This document shows positions 1 through 9,332 of a DNA stretch of 64,000 nucleotides, in pieces; position 1 is the stretch's first letter, and every line of letters begins with the position of its first letter. The position numbers and the translations under genes were made by a program. The notes beneath the pieces were generated by a model that saw nothing but the letters and a program-made list of their open reading frames with translations, searched no databases and was not told the origin of the DNA. This stretch comes from Burkholderia anthina (GTDB lineage Bacteria > Pseudomonadota > Gammaproteobacteria > Burkholderiales > Burkholderiaceae): positions 124,001 to 188,000 of the forward strand of contig NZ_CABVLY010000006.1 of NCBI RefSeq assembly GCF_902498995.1, written 5' to 3'.

Positions 1-1412
1 AGCATCAGCTCGCGCAGGTCGCTCGAGACGACCACCAGCGCGCGGCCCTCGCGCGCGAGCGCGCCCATCAGCGTATAGATCTCGAATTTGGCGCCGACGT
101 CGATGCCGCGCGTGGGTTCGTCGAACAGCAGCACGCCCATGTCGCGCGCGAGCCAGCGGCCGATCACGACTTTCTGCTGGTTGCCGCCCGACAGCTCGCC
201 GACCGCCTGCGCGGCGCCGTGCGTGCGGATCCGCAGTGCGTCGATCTGCTGCTCGGCGAGCGCCGTCTCGCGCGCCGTATCGACGATGCCGCCGCGCGCG
301 AGCCGGTCGAGCTGCCCCAGCGACACGTTCGACGTGACCGACTGCGACAGCAGCAATCCTTCGCCCTTGCGGTCCTCGGTGATCAGCGCGATGCCGTGCT
401 TCACCGCGTCGACCGGCGAGCCGATGCGCGCGGGCTTCAGCGGATCGCCGACCGCGATCATCCCGGCGTCCGGCGTATCCGCGCCGTAGATCAGCCGCAG
501 CAATTCGGTGCGCCCCGCGCCGATCAGCCCGGAGATCCCGAAGATTTCGCCCGAACGCACCTCGAGCGATACGTCCTGCACGGCCGTGCCGCGCGTCATG
601 CCCGACACGACGAGTCGCGGCGCGCCGATATGGCGTGCGCCGAGATCGATGTGTTCGCCGATCTCGCGCCCGACCATCAGCGTGACGAGCCCGTCGGATG
701 TCGTCGCGGCCATGTCGCCGACGTGCACGAGCCGACCGTCGCGCAACACCGCGACGCGCTCGGCCACGCGCGCGAGCTCCTCGAGGCGGTGCGAGATGTA
801 GACGATCGCCACGCCGCGCGCCTTGAGCCGGTCGATCTGCTCGAACAGCAGTTCGACCTCGCGCGCGGTCAGCATCGCGGTCGGCTCGTCGAGGATCAGC
901 ACGCGACAGTCGCCGATCAGGTTGCGCGCGATCTCGACCATCTGCTGGTGGCCGATGCCGAGCGCGCCCACCGGCGTATCGGGGTCGACCGCGTCGAGAC
1001 CGACCTGCGCCATCGCGGCGCGCGCGTCCTCGCGCAGCCGCGCGCGGTCGATGATGCCGAAGCGGCACGGCAAACGGTTCAGGAACAGGTTTTCGGCGAC
1101 CGTCAGCGTCGGCAGCAGGTTCAGCTCCTGCATCACCATGCGCACGCCGAGCGCCTCGGCCTGCGTGCGGCTCGCCGGCGCATAGGCCTGGCCGCCGAGC
1201 TGCATCGTGCCGCCCGTCGGATCGACGAGGCCGCCGATGATCTTCGACAGCGTGCTCTTGCCGGCGCCGTTCTCGCCCGTCAGCGCGAGCGCTTCGCCCG
1301 ACGCGAGCGTCAGCGTGACGTCGGCGAGCACGGGTTCGGCGTAGGTTTTGCCCACACCGGAGACGGACAGCACGGGAACGGCTGAACGGGAGGGTTGGAA
1401 GGTCGGTTCCAT
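1..1412 (-). CDS. Sugar (ribose-type) ABC transporter ATP-binding protein, partial
   Basis: Cytoplasmic ATPase of a CUT2-family sugar importer (RbsA/XylG/MglA type). The window holds the first ~470 residues; the C-terminal end lies beyond base 1. The first ABC domain has Walker A GENGAGKS near residues 46-53 and the Walker B stretch VLILDEPTA. The second ABC half has the signature LSGGNQQK and the stretch LLFDEPTRGIDVG, the tandem layout of this family. The ATG at 1412 is chosen because coding similarity starts there; no strong ribosome site precedes it. It lies 147 bases after the binding-protein gene on the same strand, so the two are probably one operon with the permease beyond the window. 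The sugar cannot be read from the sequence; ribose is a family-based guess. Confidence 0.9.
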   Translation of the reverse strand, partial: MEPTFQPSRSAVPVLSVSGVGKTYAEPVLADVTLTLASGEALALTGENGAGKSTLSKIIGGLVDPTGGTMQLGGQAYAPASRTQAEALGVRMVMQELNLLPTLTVAENLFLNRLPCRFGIIDRARLREDARAAMAQVGLDAVDPDTPVGALGIGHQQMVEIARNLIGDCRVLILDEPTAMLTAREVELLFEQIDRLKARGVAIVYISHRLEELARVAERVAVLRDGRLVHVGDMAATTSDGLVTLMVGREIGEHIDLGARHIGAPRLVVSGMTRGTAVQDVSLEVRSGEIFGISGLIGAGRTELLRLIYGADTPDAGMIAVGDPLKPARIGSPVDAVKHGIALITEDRKGEGLLLSQSVTSNVSLGQLDRLARGGIVDTARETALAEQQIDALRIRTHGAAQAVGELSGGNQQKVVIGRWLARDMGVLLFDEPTRGIDVGAKFEIYTLMGALAREGRALVVVSSDLRELM

Positions 1413-1509
1413 CGCGATCCTGGTTGCGGCCGCGCGCACGCGGCGCGCGGGTATGACGCTCACAAGTGCATGTGCATGCAGTGGCCGTGATCGCGCTCAC
1501 TCCGGATAA

Positions 1510-1544
1510 CGGCCGCCGGCCCGGATTCTTGAGGGCGGCGGCCG
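1510..1544 (-). other. Intercistronic GC-rich hairpin between binding protein and ATPase genes
   Basis: Nine-base perfect inverted repeat (1510-1518 with 1536-1544, 17-base loop) in the 147-base gap between the binding-protein gene and the ATPase gene. No T-tract follows on the minus strand, so it is more likely an mRNA-stabilising or partial-stop element that raises binding protein over ATPase than a full terminator. Confidence 0.4.
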
Positions 1545-1559
1545 CGACCGGCAGCGGCG

Positions 1560-2510
1560 TTACTTCGTCACGAGATCCACCGGCGTCTCGACCACGCCGG
1601 ACAAGTCGGCCTGCTTGCGATGCTCGGCGATCGCCTTGAGCGCCGTATCGATGCCGAACACCGCCTGCTTCGCCGCATACTGGTCGGCGGTCGCGAGCAC
1701 GCGGCCGTCCTTCAGCATCGGCTTGATCGCGTTGATGTTGTCGTAGCCGACCACGAACACCTTGCCCTGCTTGCCTGCCGCGCGCACGGCCGACACGGCG
1801 CCGATCGCCATGTTGTCGTTGCCGCACAGCAGCGCGCGCAGGTTCGGGTATTCGTTGAGCATCGCGGACGCAACCGCGTTGCCCTTGTCGATTTCCCATT
1901 CGCCCGACTGCACCGACACGACCTTCATCCCGCCCGCCTTCATCGCGTCCTGGAAGCCGGCCGTGCGCTGCTGCGCGTTGGTCGTCGTCGACACGCCCTC
2001 GACGATGCCGACCTGGTCGCCCGCCTTCAGCCGCTTCGCGAGGTAGTCGCCGATCTTGCGCGCGCCCTTGCGGTTGTCCGGGCCGACGAACGGCACGTTC
2101 AGGTTCTTCGACTTCAGCACGTCCGGATCGAGCCGGTTGTCGATGTTCACGACGATGATGCCCGCGTCGACCGCCTTCTTCACGACCGGCACGAGCGCCT
2201 TCGAATCGGCCGGCGCGAGCACGATCGCGTCGACCTTCGACACGATCATCTGCTCGACGATGCGGATCTGGTTCGCGGTGTCGGTCTCGTCCTTGATGCC
2301 GTTCGTGATCAGGTCGAACTGGCTGGCGTTGTGCTTCTGGTATTCCTTCGCGCCGTTTTCCATCGTGAGGAAGAACTCGTTGGCGAGCGACTTCATCACG
2401 AGCGCGACCTTCGGCTTGGCCGCAGACTGCGCGTGAACGGCCGGTGCGGCAGCGACCGCGACGGCGGCAAGCGCGGCGGTCAGGAAGCGACGGCGAAAGA
2501 GGACATTCAT
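1560..2510 (-). CDS. Ribose-type ABC transporter periplasmic substrate-binding protein
   Basis: Periplasmic sugar-binding protein of the RbsB class (peripla_BP_4, type 1 fold), 316 residues. An RR-containing n-region, a hydrophobic Ala-rich segment and a likely AHAQ-S cleavage near residue 24-27 mark a Sec signal peptide. The mature start (PKVALVMKSLANEFF) and the stretch DAIVLAPADSKALVPVV are typical of RbsB-like proteins. The start at 2510 is preferred over upstream in-frame codons because GGAGA sits about six bases before it and the signal peptide begins there. It is first in the operon with the ATPase gene downstream. A LacI-type operator lies 63 bases upstream. The substrate (ribose, other pentose or polyol) is not determined by the sequence. 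Confidence 0.9.
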   Translation of the reverse strand: MNVLFRRRFLTAALAAVAVAAAPAVHAQSAAKPKVALVMKSLANEFFLTMENGAKEYQKHNASQFDLITNGIKDETDTANQIRIVEQMIVSKVDAIVLAPADSKALVPVVKKAVDAGIIVVNIDNRLDPDVLKSKNLNVPFVGPDNRKGARKIGDYLAKRLKAGDQVGIVEGVSTTTNAQQRTAGFQDAMKAGGMKVVSVQSGEWEIDKGNAVASAMLNEYPNLRALLCGNDNMAIGAVSAVRAAGKQGKVFVVGYDNINAIKPMLKDGRVLATADQYAAKQAVFGIDTALKAIAEHRKQADLSGVVETPVDLVTK

Positions 2511-2938
2511 ACACATCTCCTGGCGACTGGCCCGACGGGCCGGATGGTTGTTTGGCTGTTGTTTTAATGTGAGCAAACGTTTGCGCCACACTTCCCGGAC
2601 ATTGGCCATCGATGCTGCTTGTCGGTACCACGGAATGGAAGCAAGGCAGACGGCCGACTGCCTGACGCGTGCTGTCATTGACGCGCCACCGCCGGCGGGA
2701 CGCCGGCGGAGTGAGGGCTATGCTGTACCGTTTCGGTTCGGCGCGCAACCCGTCTGATCAATATTTAAGGGTTTATTCTGAGCGCCCCACGGGGTATGTC
2801 GCGGGGCGGCGGCAACGCATACGCCGGTTGCCGTGCGCCACGCCGCACCCTGCACGACAGGCGCAACCGATGGTTCGGCGCGCCCGTGCAATGCATCCGG
2901 CGAGCGCATGCCGCGCCGCCGAACGATCGCCCGCGCGA
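2511..2938. other. Intergenic region between the sugar operon promoter and cysB 3' end
   Basis: 428 bases. The left third carries the sugar-operon leader and the operator at 2573-2584. The remainder, up to the cysB stop, shows only short overlapping open frames with no ribosome sites and no protein I recognise. I see no further gene here. Confidence 0.6.
2573..2584. promoter_or_regulatory. LacI/RbsR-family operator upstream of the sugar-binding protein gene
   Basis: GCAAACGTTTGC is a perfect 12-base palindrome with the central CG of LacI-family operators (RbsR, PurR and CcpA bind closely related sites). It lies 63 bases upstream of the binding-protein start. No LacI-family regulator is encoded in the window, so it is presumably at the unseen end of the operon. 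Confidence 0.7.
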
Positions 2939-3865
2939 TCAGACCGCTTCGCGCAGCAGCCCCGCGATTTCCGCTTCGTTCAGATGCGGCGCGAACATCT
3001 CGATCAGCCGGTACGCATACGCACGCAGGAACGCACCCTTGCGCAACCCGACGCGCGTCGTGCTCGCCTCGAACAGATGCTGCGTGTCGAGCGCGACGAG
3101 GCCCGTGTCGCGCTGCGGATCGAACGCCATGGCCGCGACGACGCCGATCCCCATCCCGAGCTCGACGTAGGTCTTGATCACGTCCGCGTCGATCGCGGTC
3201 AGCACCACATCCGGCACCGCGCCGGCCTGCGTGAACGCCTGGTCGATGTGCGAGCGGCCCGTGAAATCCTGGTCGTACGTGATGATCGGATACTCGGCGA
3301 TTTCCTCGAGCGTCAGGTTCTCGCGGCCGACGAGCGGATGCCCCTTCGGCACGACGACCGTGTGATGCCACGAATAGCACGGGAACGTGACGATGTCCGG
3401 ATAGCGGTCGAGCGCCTCGGTCGAGATGCCGAGATCGGCCTCGCCGTTCAGGATCATCTGCGCGATCTGCTGCGGGCTGCCCTGGCGCAGCGCGAGATGC
3501 ACCTTCGGGAATACGTCGGTGAACTGCCGGATCACCTTCGGCAATGCGTAGCGTGCCTGCGTGTGCGTCGTCGCGACGACGAGGTGGCCGCTGTCCTGAT
3601 CCGCGAACTGACGCGCGACGCGGCGCAGGTTCTCGGCGTCGAGCAGCATCCGCTCGATCAGCTGGTGCACGGCCTTGCCGGGCTCCGTGAGCCCGGTGAG
3701 GCGCTTGCCGCGCCGAATGAAGATGTCGACGCCCAGTTCGTCCTCGAGATCCTTGATCTGCTTCGACACGCCCGACTGCGACGTATACAGCACGTTCGCG
3801 ACTTCCGTCAGGTTCATGTTCTGACGCACGGCTTCGCGCACGAAACGCAATTGCTGAAAATTCAT
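2939..3865 (-). CDS. cysB: LysR-type regulator of sulfur assimilation CysB
   Basis: Cytoplasmic LysR-type activator of sulfate assimilation genes, 308 residues. The N-terminal winged helix-turn-helix (about residues 5-60) begins MNFQQLRFVREAVRQNMNL and contains the VLYTSQSGVSKQIKDLE recognition segment characteristic of CysB/Cbl rather than of other LysR proteins. The effector-binding domain fills residues ~90-300 and includes TTHTQARYALP, the segment that in CysB family members lies at the sulfate/N-acetylserine pocket. The ATG at 3865 is used because AAGAGG lies seven bases upstream and the family start matches exactly; a longer in-frame extension is ignored. It is last in the sbp-cysT-cysW-cysA-cysB direction, 80 bases after cysA, so it is probably cotranscribed with the transporter it controls. 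Confidence 0.95.
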   Translation of the reverse strand: MNFQQLRFVREAVRQNMNLTEVANVLYTSQSGVSKQIKDLEDELGVDIFIRRGKRLTGLTEPGKAVHQLIERMLLDAENLRRVARQFADQDSGHLVVATTHTQARYALPKVIRQFTDVFPKVHLALRQGSPQQIAQMILNGEADLGISTEALDRYPDIVTFPCYSWHHTVVVPKGHPLVGRENLTLEEIAEYPIITYDQDFTGRSHIDQAFTQAGAVPDVVLTAIDADVIKTYVELGMGIGVVAAMAFDPQRDTGLVALDTQHLFEASTTRVGLRKGAFLRAYAYRLIEMFAPHLNEAEIAGLLREAV

Positions 3866-3945
3866 GGGTATGCCTCTTAGGCTGTCGTTGTTCGAATGTC
3901 GATTCGGAGCGGTGTCCGCTCTCTTCTCTTTACCGGGTTCGGGCG

Positions 3946-5004
3946 TCAGTGTGCGGGAAATACGCGCACCGCGCGCGGTACCGCCGTCGCGCCGTCGCCG
4001 ACCTGCAACGCGAGCGCACGCCACGCGTCGCGATCGAGTTCGGCTTCGAGCGCGCCCCCCGCGCGCGCCTCGAGTTCGATCCGCACCGAGCCGCCGAGCG
4101 GGATCACGCGGCGCACGTCCACCGCGATGCCGTCGCGATGCCCGTCGCCGGCCGGCCAGAGCTGCAGGTCGTGCGGCCGCACGTAGGCGTTCGCGGGGCC
4201 CGCGAAATCCGCGTCGACCGCGATCGGCGCCGCCGCGCCTTCGGCGACGAAGCCGCTCCCGGCGACCGTGCCCGGCAGCCGGTTCGCCGCGCCGAGGAAC
4301 TCGTAGACGAACGCGCTTTGCGGATGATCGTAGACGTCCTGCGGGCTGCCGACCTGCTCCACGTGACCGCGGTTCAGCACGACGATCCGGTCGGCCACTT
4401 CGAGCGCTTCCTCCTGGTCGTGCGTGACGAAGATCGTCGAGATGTGCAGGTCGTCGTGCAGGCGCCGCAGCCAGCTGCGCAATTCCTTGCGCACCTTCGC
4501 GTCGAGCGCGCCGAACGGCTCGTCGAGCAGCAGCACCTTCGGCTCGACCGCGAGCGCGCGCGCCAGCGCGATCCGCTGGCGCTGGCCGCCCGACAGTTCG
4601 GACGGATAGCGCTGCGCGAGCCAGTCGAGCTGCACGAGCTTCAGCAGTTCATGCACCTTGTCGCGGATCACGGCTTCCGACGGCCGCTCGCGACGCGGCT
4701 TCACGCGCAGCCCGAATGCGACGTTCTCGAATACCGTCATGTGGCGGAACAGCGCGTAGTGCTGGAACACGAAGCCGACCTGGCGATCGCGCGCGCCGAC
4801 CGACGCGACGTCAAGCCCCTGCAGCACCACCTGGCCGGCGTCCGCATGCTCGAGGCCCGCGATCACGCGCAGCAGCGTGGTCTTGCCGCAGCCGGACGGC
4901 CCGAGCAGGGCGACGAGCTCGCCCGGCGGAAAGTCGAGCGACACGTTGTCGAGTGCGGTGAAATCGCCGAAGCGCTTTTGAAGGTGACGGACGGTGATAC
5001 CCAT
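3946..5004 (-). CDS. cysA: Sulfate/thiosulfate ABC transporter ATP-binding protein CysA
   Basis: ATPase that powers sulfate/thiosulfate import with CysT and CysW at the inner membrane, 352 residues. Walker A GPSGCGKT is at residues ~35-42, the signature [15 protein letters not shown] and Walker [13 protein letters not shown] follow, and a C-terminal regulatory (TOBE-like) region occupies the last ~110 residues. The ATG at 5004 matches the family N-terminus [15 protein letters not shown] and has AAGAGG eight bases upstream. The gene starts 13 bases after the cysW stop. Length and motif set are normal for CysA. Confidence 0.96.
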   Translation of the reverse strand: MGITVRHLQKRFGDFTALDNVSLDFPPGELVALLGPSGCGKTTLLRVIAGLEHADAGQVVLQGLDVASVGARDRQVGFVFQHYALFRHMTVFENVAFGLRVKPRRERPSEAVIRDKVHELLKLVQLDWLAQRYPSELSGGQRQRIALARALAVEPKVLLLDEPFGALDAKVRKELRSWLRRLHDDLHISTIFVTHDQEEALEVADRIVVLNRGHVEQVGSPQDVYDHPQSAFVYEFLGAANRLPGTVAGSGFVAEGAAAPIAVDADFAGPANAYVRPHDLQLWPAGDGHRDGIAVDVRRVIPLGGSVRIELEARAGGALEAELDRDAWRALALQVGDGATAVPRAVRVFPAH

Positions 5005-5017
5005 TCTGGTTGCCTCT

Positions 5018-5965
5018 TTACGATTTCGACGAAATGGCGGCGACGGGGCCGGCATGAGCGGGAACGTCATCGCGTGCGCTGGCCAGTTCGGCGGCGAGGT
5101 GACGTTCGGCGAGCAGCTTCAGCGCGAGCGTGACGAGCGCGAGCAGCGCCAGCACCGACGCCACCGCGAACGCCGCCGCGAAGTTGTATTCGTTGTACAG
5201 GATCTCGACGTGCAGCGGCATCGTGTCGGTCACGCCGCGGATGTGGCCGGACACGACCGACACCGCGCCGAACTCGCCCATGGCGCGCGCGTTGCACAGG
5301 ATCACGCCGTACAGCAGGCCCCACTTCACGTTCGGCAGCGTCACGCGGCGAAAGATCTGCCAGCCCGACGCACCGAGCACGCGCGCGGCCTCTTCCTCGT
5401 CGGTGCCCTGCGCCTGCATCAGCGGAATCAGCTCGCGCGCGACGAACGGGAACGTGACGAAGATCGTCGCGAGCACGATGCCCGGCACCGCGAAGATGAT
5501 CTGTACGTCGTGATCCTGCAGCCACGGGCCGAGCCAGCCCTGCGCGCCGAACAGCAGCACGTACACGAGGCCCGAGATCACCGGCGACACCGAGAACGGC
5601 AGGTCGATCAGCGTGGTGAGCAGCGCCTTGCCGCGGAATTCGAATTTCGCGATCGCCCACGATGCGCATACGCCGAACACGAGGTTCAGCGGCACCGCGA
5701 TCACGGCGACGGTCAGCGTCAGCTTGATCGCCGACCACGCATCCGGATCGGCGAGCGATTCGAAATAGAAGCCGACGCCCTTGCGCAGCGCCTCGAAGAA
5801 CACCGCGGCGAGCGGCACGACGAGGAAGAACGCGAGGAACGCCAGCGCGACGCCGATCAGCAGCCAGCGCACGGCGCGCGACTCGCCGACGGGATCGAGC
5901 TGTTTCGCGGCGCGCGCGCGCGCGGTGGACGGATTGTTCAGCACGGCGGTGGACTCCTGGCTCAT
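5018..5965 (-). CDS. cysW: Sulfate ABC transporter permease CysW
   Basis: Inner-membrane permease of the sulfate importer, 315 residues, about six transmembrane helices. The ATPase-contact (EAA) loop reads [21 protein letters not shown]. The N-terminus carries a hydrophilic ~35-residue lead before the first helix. The start ATG at 5965 overlaps the cysT stop by four bases (ATGA) and has AGGAGG upstream within cysT, so translation of the two permeases is coupled. It forms a heterodimer with CysT and uses CysA as ATPase. Confidence 0.95.
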   Translation of the reverse strand: MSQESTAVLNNPSTARARAAKQLDPVGESRAVRWLLIGVALAFLAFFLVVPLAAVFFEALRKGVGFYFESLADPDAWSAIKLTLTVAVIAVPLNLVFGVCASWAIAKFEFRGKALLTTLIDLPFSVSPVISGLVYVLLFGAQGWLGPWLQDHDVQIIFAVPGIVLATIFVTFPFVARELIPLMQAQGTDEEEAARVLGASGWQIFRRVTLPNVKWGLLYGVILCNARAMGEFGAVSVVSGHIRGVTDTMPLHVEILYNEYNFAAAFAVASVLALLALVTLALKLLAERHLAAELASARDDVPAHAGPVAAISSKS

Positions 5966-6855
5966 TGCTGGCCTCCTGCTGCGGCAACGGCGACGGTCGC
6001 CGGTGCGGGGCCGCTCGCCCCCTTGCTCGTCCTGCGCTGCAGATACCACTGCAGCGTGTTGATCAACAACAGCATCAGGAACGACACGACCAGCATCACG
6101 ACCGCCAGCGCGGTGGCGCCCGCGTAGTCGTACTGCTCGAGCTTCGTGATGATGAGCAGCGACGTGATCTCGGATTTCATCGGCACGTTGCCGGCGATGA
6201 AGATCACCGATCCGTATTCGCCGAGCGCGCGCGCGAACGCGAGCGCGAAGCCGGTGAGCAGCGCGGGCAGCACGGCCGGCAGCACGACGCGACGGAACGT
6301 GAGCCAGCGCGATGCGCCGAGGCATGCGGCGGCCTCTTCCTGCTCACGCTCGAAATCCTCGAGCACCGGCTGCACGGTGCGCACGACGAACGGCAGCCCG
6401 ATGAAGGTCAGCGCGACCAGCACGCCGACCGGCGTGAACGCGATCTTGATGCCGAACGGCGCGAGATACTGGCCGACCCAGCCGTTGGTCGCATAGACGG
6501 CCGCGAGCGAGATGCCGGCGACCGACGTCGGCAGCGCGAACGGCAGGTCGACGATCGCGTCGACGAGGCGCTTGAACGGGAACGTGTAGCGCACCAGCAC
6601 CCACGCGACGAGAAACCCGAACACGGCGTTGATCACGGCGCCACCCAGGGCGGAGGTGAACGTCAGCCGGTACGACGCGAGCACGCGCGGCGACGTGACG
6701 GCGGTGACGAACTGGTCCCACGACAGCGTCGCGGTCTTCAGGAACGTGGCGGCGAGCGGGATCAGCACCACGAGGCTCAAATAGGCCACCGTGATGCCGA
6801 GCGTCACGCCGAAACCGGGCAGCGCGCTCGGCTTGCGAAAGGTGTACGTCGTCAT
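5962..6855 (-). CDS. cysT: Sulfate ABC transporter permease CysT
   Basis: Inner-membrane permease partner of CysW (called CysT or CysU), 297 residues. The first helix follows [18 protein letters not shown] and the EAA loop reads [21 protein letters not shown], close to that of CysW, as expected for the paired permeases. The gene lies 133 bases after the sulfate-binding-protein gene; a very stable hairpin in that gap (6891-6934) probably sets the ratio of binding protein to permease. Its last codons overlap the cysW start. Confidence 0.95.
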   Translation of the reverse strand: MTTYTFRKPSALPGFGVTLGITVAYLSLVVLIPLAATFLKTATLSWDQFVTAVTSPRVLASYRLTFTSALGGAVINAVFGFLVAWVLVRYTFPFKRLVDAIVDLPFALPTSVAGISLAAVYATNGWVGQYLAPFGIKIAFTPVGVLVALTFIGLPFVVRTVQPVLEDFEREQEEAAACLGASRWLTFRRVVLPAVLPALLTGFALAFARALGEYGSVIFIAGNVPMKSEITSLLIITKLEQYDYAGATALAVVMLVVSFLMLLLINTLQWYLQRRTSKGASGPAPATVAVAAAGGQQ

Positions 6856-6890
6856 CGGATGCTCTTGCTGGGTCGATGCTGCTCACGGGC

Positions 6891-6934
6891 CCGACGGCCT
6901 GCCGGCGCGGGGAGTCGCGCCGGCAGGCCGTCGG
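6891..6934 (-). other. 18-bp perfect hairpin between sbp and cysT
   Basis: An 18-base arm at 6891-6908 is perfectly complementary to 6917-6934 with an 8-base loop. All but four of the pairs are G-C. There is no T-tract, so it is not a classical terminator. In an sbp-cysTWA transcript it would protect the upstream sbp message from 3' decay and favour excess binding protein. Confidence 0.7.
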
Positions 6935-6988
6935 AGATGCGGCGCGCTGTCGTGGCGCGCCGCTGTCGTTATGGTTCGCTACGTGGCG

Positions 6989-8026
6989 TTACTGCGGCTT
7001 GTAGATCGAATCGAACACGCCGCCATCCGCGAAATGCGTCTTCTGCGCATTCGTCCAGCCGCCGAACGTGTCGTCGACCGTGTACAGCTTCAGCTTCGGG
7101 AACTGCTTGGTCAGCTCCGCCGGCACGCTCTTCGAGCGCGGACGGTAGTAGTTGCGTGCCGCGATCTCCTGGCCCTGCGGGCTGTACAGGAAGTTCAGGT
7201 AGGCCTCGGCCAGCTTGCGCGTACCCTTCTTGTCGACCACCTTGTCCACCACCGCGACGGGCGGCTCGGCCAGGATGCTCACCGACGGCACGACGATCTC
7301 GAACTTGTCGGTGCCGAATTCCTTGATCGACAGGAACGCCTCGTTCTCCCACGCGATCAGCACGTCGCCGATCCCGCGCTGCACGAAGCTCGTCGTCGCG
7401 CCCCGCGCGCCCGAATCGAGCACGCCGGCGTTCTTGTACAGCTTCGTCACGAATTCCTTCGCCGTCTGCTCGTTGCCGCCCGGCTTGTGCACGGCATACG
7501 CCCACGCGGCGAGGTAGTTCCAGCGTGCGCCGCCCGACGTCTTCGGGTTCGGCGTGACGATCGAGATGCCCGGCTTGGTCAGGTCGTCCCAGTCCTTGAT
7601 CCCCTTCGGATTGCCCTTGCGCACCAGGAACACGATCGTCGACGTGTACGGCGACGCGTTGTCCGGCAGGCGCTTTTGCCAGTCCTTGTTGATGAGCCCC
7701 TTGTTCGCGAGCGCGTCGATGTCGTACGCGAGCGCCAGCGTGACGACGTCGGCCTGCAGGCCGTCGAGCACCGAGCGCGCCTGCGCGCCCGAGCCGCCGT
7801 GCGACTGCTTGAAGTTGACCGTCTCGCCCGTCTTCGCCTTCCACTCCTTGCCGAACGCCTGGTTGAAGTCCTGATACAGCTCGCGCGTCGGGTCGTACGA
7901 CACGTTCAGGAACGTCGTATCGGCCTGGGCATGCGTCGCGACGCCCAGCGCCGCCGCCGCGCCCAGCGCGAGTGTTGCGATCAGGCGGCCCACTCCGCCC
8001 ACCAGCCCCGTATTGCGCTTCGCCAT
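6989..8026 (-). CDS. sbp: Periplasmic sulfate-binding protein
   Basis: Periplasmic receptor delivering sulfate to CysTWA, 345 residues. Residues 1-35 form a signal peptide with a long Ala-rich core and a likely THAQA-D cleavage. The mature protein starts [19 protein letters not shown], the sulfate-binding family hallmark, and contains [20 protein letters not shown] and the segment [20 protein letters not shown]. Both the length and the conserved blocks match Sbp/CysP proteins. It is first in the sulfate operon; the AT-rich region just upstream probably holds its promoter and CysB sites. Confidence 0.95.
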   Translation of the reverse strand: MAKRNTGLVGGVGRLIATLALGAAAALGVATHAQADTTFLNVSYDPTRELYQDFNQAFGKEWKAKTGETVNFKQSHGGSGAQARSVLDGLQADVVTLALAYDIDALANKGLINKDWQKRLPDNASPYTSTIVFLVRKGNPKGIKDWDDLTKPGISIVTPNPKTSGGARWNYLAAWAYAVHKPGGNEQTAKEFVTKLYKNAGVLDSGARGATTSFVQRGIGDVLIAWENEAFLSIKEFGTDKFEIVVPSVSILAEPPVAVVDKVVDKKGTRKLAEAYLNFLYSPQGQEIAARNYYRPRSKSVPAELTKQFPKLKLYTVDDTFGGWTNAQKTHFADGGVFDSIYKPQ

Positions 8027-8069
8027 CCTTGGTTCTCCAGTGTTGTCGGTATTGCGATGTCGAGCCAGT

Positions 8070-8130
8070 CTAGCGAACGGGTTACATGATTAAAAATAAT
8101 CGTTCTTCATTTTTTAATACTCAAAAGTGC
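8070..8130 (-). promoter_or_regulatory. AT-rich promoter/CysB-binding region of the sulfate operon
   Basis: A stretch far more AT-rich than its surroundings lies 45-100 bases upstream of sbp. On the minus strand TTGAGT is followed about 17 bases later by GATTAT, a plausible -35/-10 pair. CysB sites are typically long, AT-rich and poorly conserved, so binding here is inferred from position and composition only. Confidence 0.45.
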
Positions 8131-8247
8131 TAACGCATACTGGACGGACGGTTGCGGCAGACGAACCGGCGTCTGGACGTCGCGACATCGCGCCGGAATC
8201 GGCGTGATCGCGTCGAACCTCAAGTAACACTTGAAATTCGCGAAGTA

Positions 8248-8263
8248 CTGTATAAAAATACAG
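8248..8263. promoter_or_regulatory. LexA (SOS) box 1 upstream of lexA
   Basis: CTGTATAAAAATACAG matches the CTGT-N8-ACAG consensus of gamma/betaproteobacterial LexA operators exactly. It lies 28 bases before the lexA start and 20 bases upstream of a second box, so lexA is autoregulated. Confidence 0.92.
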
Positions 8264-8267
8264 CTCA

Positions 8268-8283
8268 CTGTCTATCCATACAG
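8268..8283. promoter_or_regulatory. LexA (SOS) box 2 upstream of lexA
   Basis: CTGTCTATCCATACAG is a second exact CTGT-N8-ACAG site, offset 20 bases from box 1 (about two helical turns, same DNA face). It ends seven bases before the lexA ATG and so overlaps the ribosome site region. Paired boxes imply tight, possibly cooperative repression. Confidence 0.9.
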
Positions 8284-8290
8284 TTCAGCC

Positions 8291-8938
8291 ATGACCAAAC
8301 TCACTGCCCGTCAGCAGCAAGTGTTCGACTTGATCCGCCGCGCGATCGAGCGCTCCGGATTCCCGCCCACGCGCGCCGAGATCGCGGCCGAGCTGGGTTT
8401 CAGCTCGCCGAATGCGGCCGAGGAACACCTGCGTGCGCTGGCGCGCAAGGGCGTGATCGAGCTGGCCGCCGGCGCCTCGCGCGGCATCCGCCTGCTCGGC
8501 CTCGACGATTCCCCGCACCAGTTCACGCTGCCGCATGCCGGCCTGATGCAACTGTCGCTGCCGCTCGTCGGCCGCGTCGCGGCCGGTAGCCCGATCCTCG
8601 CGCAGGAACATATCTCGCAGCATTACGCGTGCGATCCCGCGCTGTTCACCAGCAAGCCGGACTACCTGCTGAAGGTGCGCGGCCTGTCGATGCGCGACGC
8701 CGGCATTCTCGACGGCGATTTGCTCGCGGTGCAGAAGCGCACCGAGGCGAAGGACGGCCAGATCATCGTTGCGCGTCTGGGCGACGACGTCACGGTCAAG
8801 CGTCTGATGCGCCGGCCCGGCGGCCTCGAGCTGATCGCGGAGAACCCGGATTACGAAAACATCTTCGTCAAGGCCGGCAGCGCGGAGTTTGCGCTGGAAG
8901 GCATCGCCGTCGGGCTGATCCGCTCGGGCGAACTCTGA
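8291..8938 (+). CDS. lexA: SOS repressor LexA
   Basis: Self-cleaving repressor of DNA-damage genes, 215 residues. The N-terminal winged helix (residues 1-~65) starts [15 protein letters not shown]. The autocleavage bond A98-G99 lies in GRVAAGSP. The peptidase dyad is visible as Ser133 in GLSMRDAG and Lys170 in VTVKRL. An in-frame ORF extends 60 bases upstream, but the ATG at 8291 matches the family start and leaves both SOS boxes upstream. Length is slightly above the E. coli protein (202) and normal for Burkholderia. A small gene follows 26 bases later and may share the transcript. Confidence 0.97.
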   Translation: MTKLTARQQQVFDLIRRAIERSGFPPTRAEIAAELGFSSPNAAEEHLRALARKGVIELAAGASRGIRLLGLDDSPHQFTLPHAGLMQLSLPLVGRVAAGSPILAQEHISQHYACDPALFTSKPDYLLKVRGLSMRDAGILDGDLLAVQKRTEAKDGQIIVARLGDDVTVKRLMRRPGGLELIAENPDYENIFVKAGSAEFALEGIAVGLIRSGEL

Positions 8939-8964
8939 CAATCGGTCTCGCTGAGGAGAACATC

Positions 8965-9303
8965 ATGGAACGCCTTGCCCGTCTGCTGCCTTTCCGTCAA
9001 TTCGGTCGCCTGCGTCACCTGCGCGGCCGCACGCCTTGTGCGCCGCTGTCCGCTGCAGCGCCCGTGGCGAGCCAAGAAGTCGCAGTTGAACGGCAGGCGT
9101 CGCTGCTGCCGTCAGCGCTGCCCGCGTTCGCGCGGGTATCGCTGAACGCCGGCCTGAATCACGCCGAGCCGGCGCGCCGCGCACCCGTGCGCGTGTATCA
9201 CGGCCGGTCGCGGCTGATCATGGTCGGCACGATCGACGCCGTGTGCCGGATGATCGATCGCTGCATCGCAGAGGAACGATCGGCCCAGCAAGGCGGTCTC
9301 TGA
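8965..9303 (+). CDS. Small basic hypothetical protein downstream of lexA
   Basis: 112 residues, not recognised. The ATG at 8965 has GAGGAG about seven bases upstream and the gap to lexA is only 26 bases with no terminator, so it is probably cotranscribed and therefore SOS-inducible. The first ~60 residues are Arg/Ala/Leu-rich and look unstructured. The last ~40 (RVYHGRSRLIMVGTIDAVCRMIDRC) look like a compact alpha/beta segment. No catalytic motif or membrane helix is evident. Short SOS genes beside lexA are often cell-division inhibitors (SulA type), but nothing in the sequence proves that here. Confidence 0.7.
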   Translation: MERLARLLPFRQFGRLRHLRGRTPCAPLSAAAPVASQEVAVERQASLLPSALPAFARVSLNAGLNHAEPARRAPVRVYHGRSRLIMVGTIDAVCRMIDRCIAEERSAQQGGL

Positions 9304-9332
9304 TTGCGGAACCTGTCCGCACCGGAGGCATC

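Noticed and set aside
219-1385. 388-codon plus-strand ORF
   Set aside because: It is the antisense shadow of the sugar ABC ATPase gene: Arg/Asp/His-rich composition, no recognisable domain, while the minus strand has complete Walker and signature motifs.
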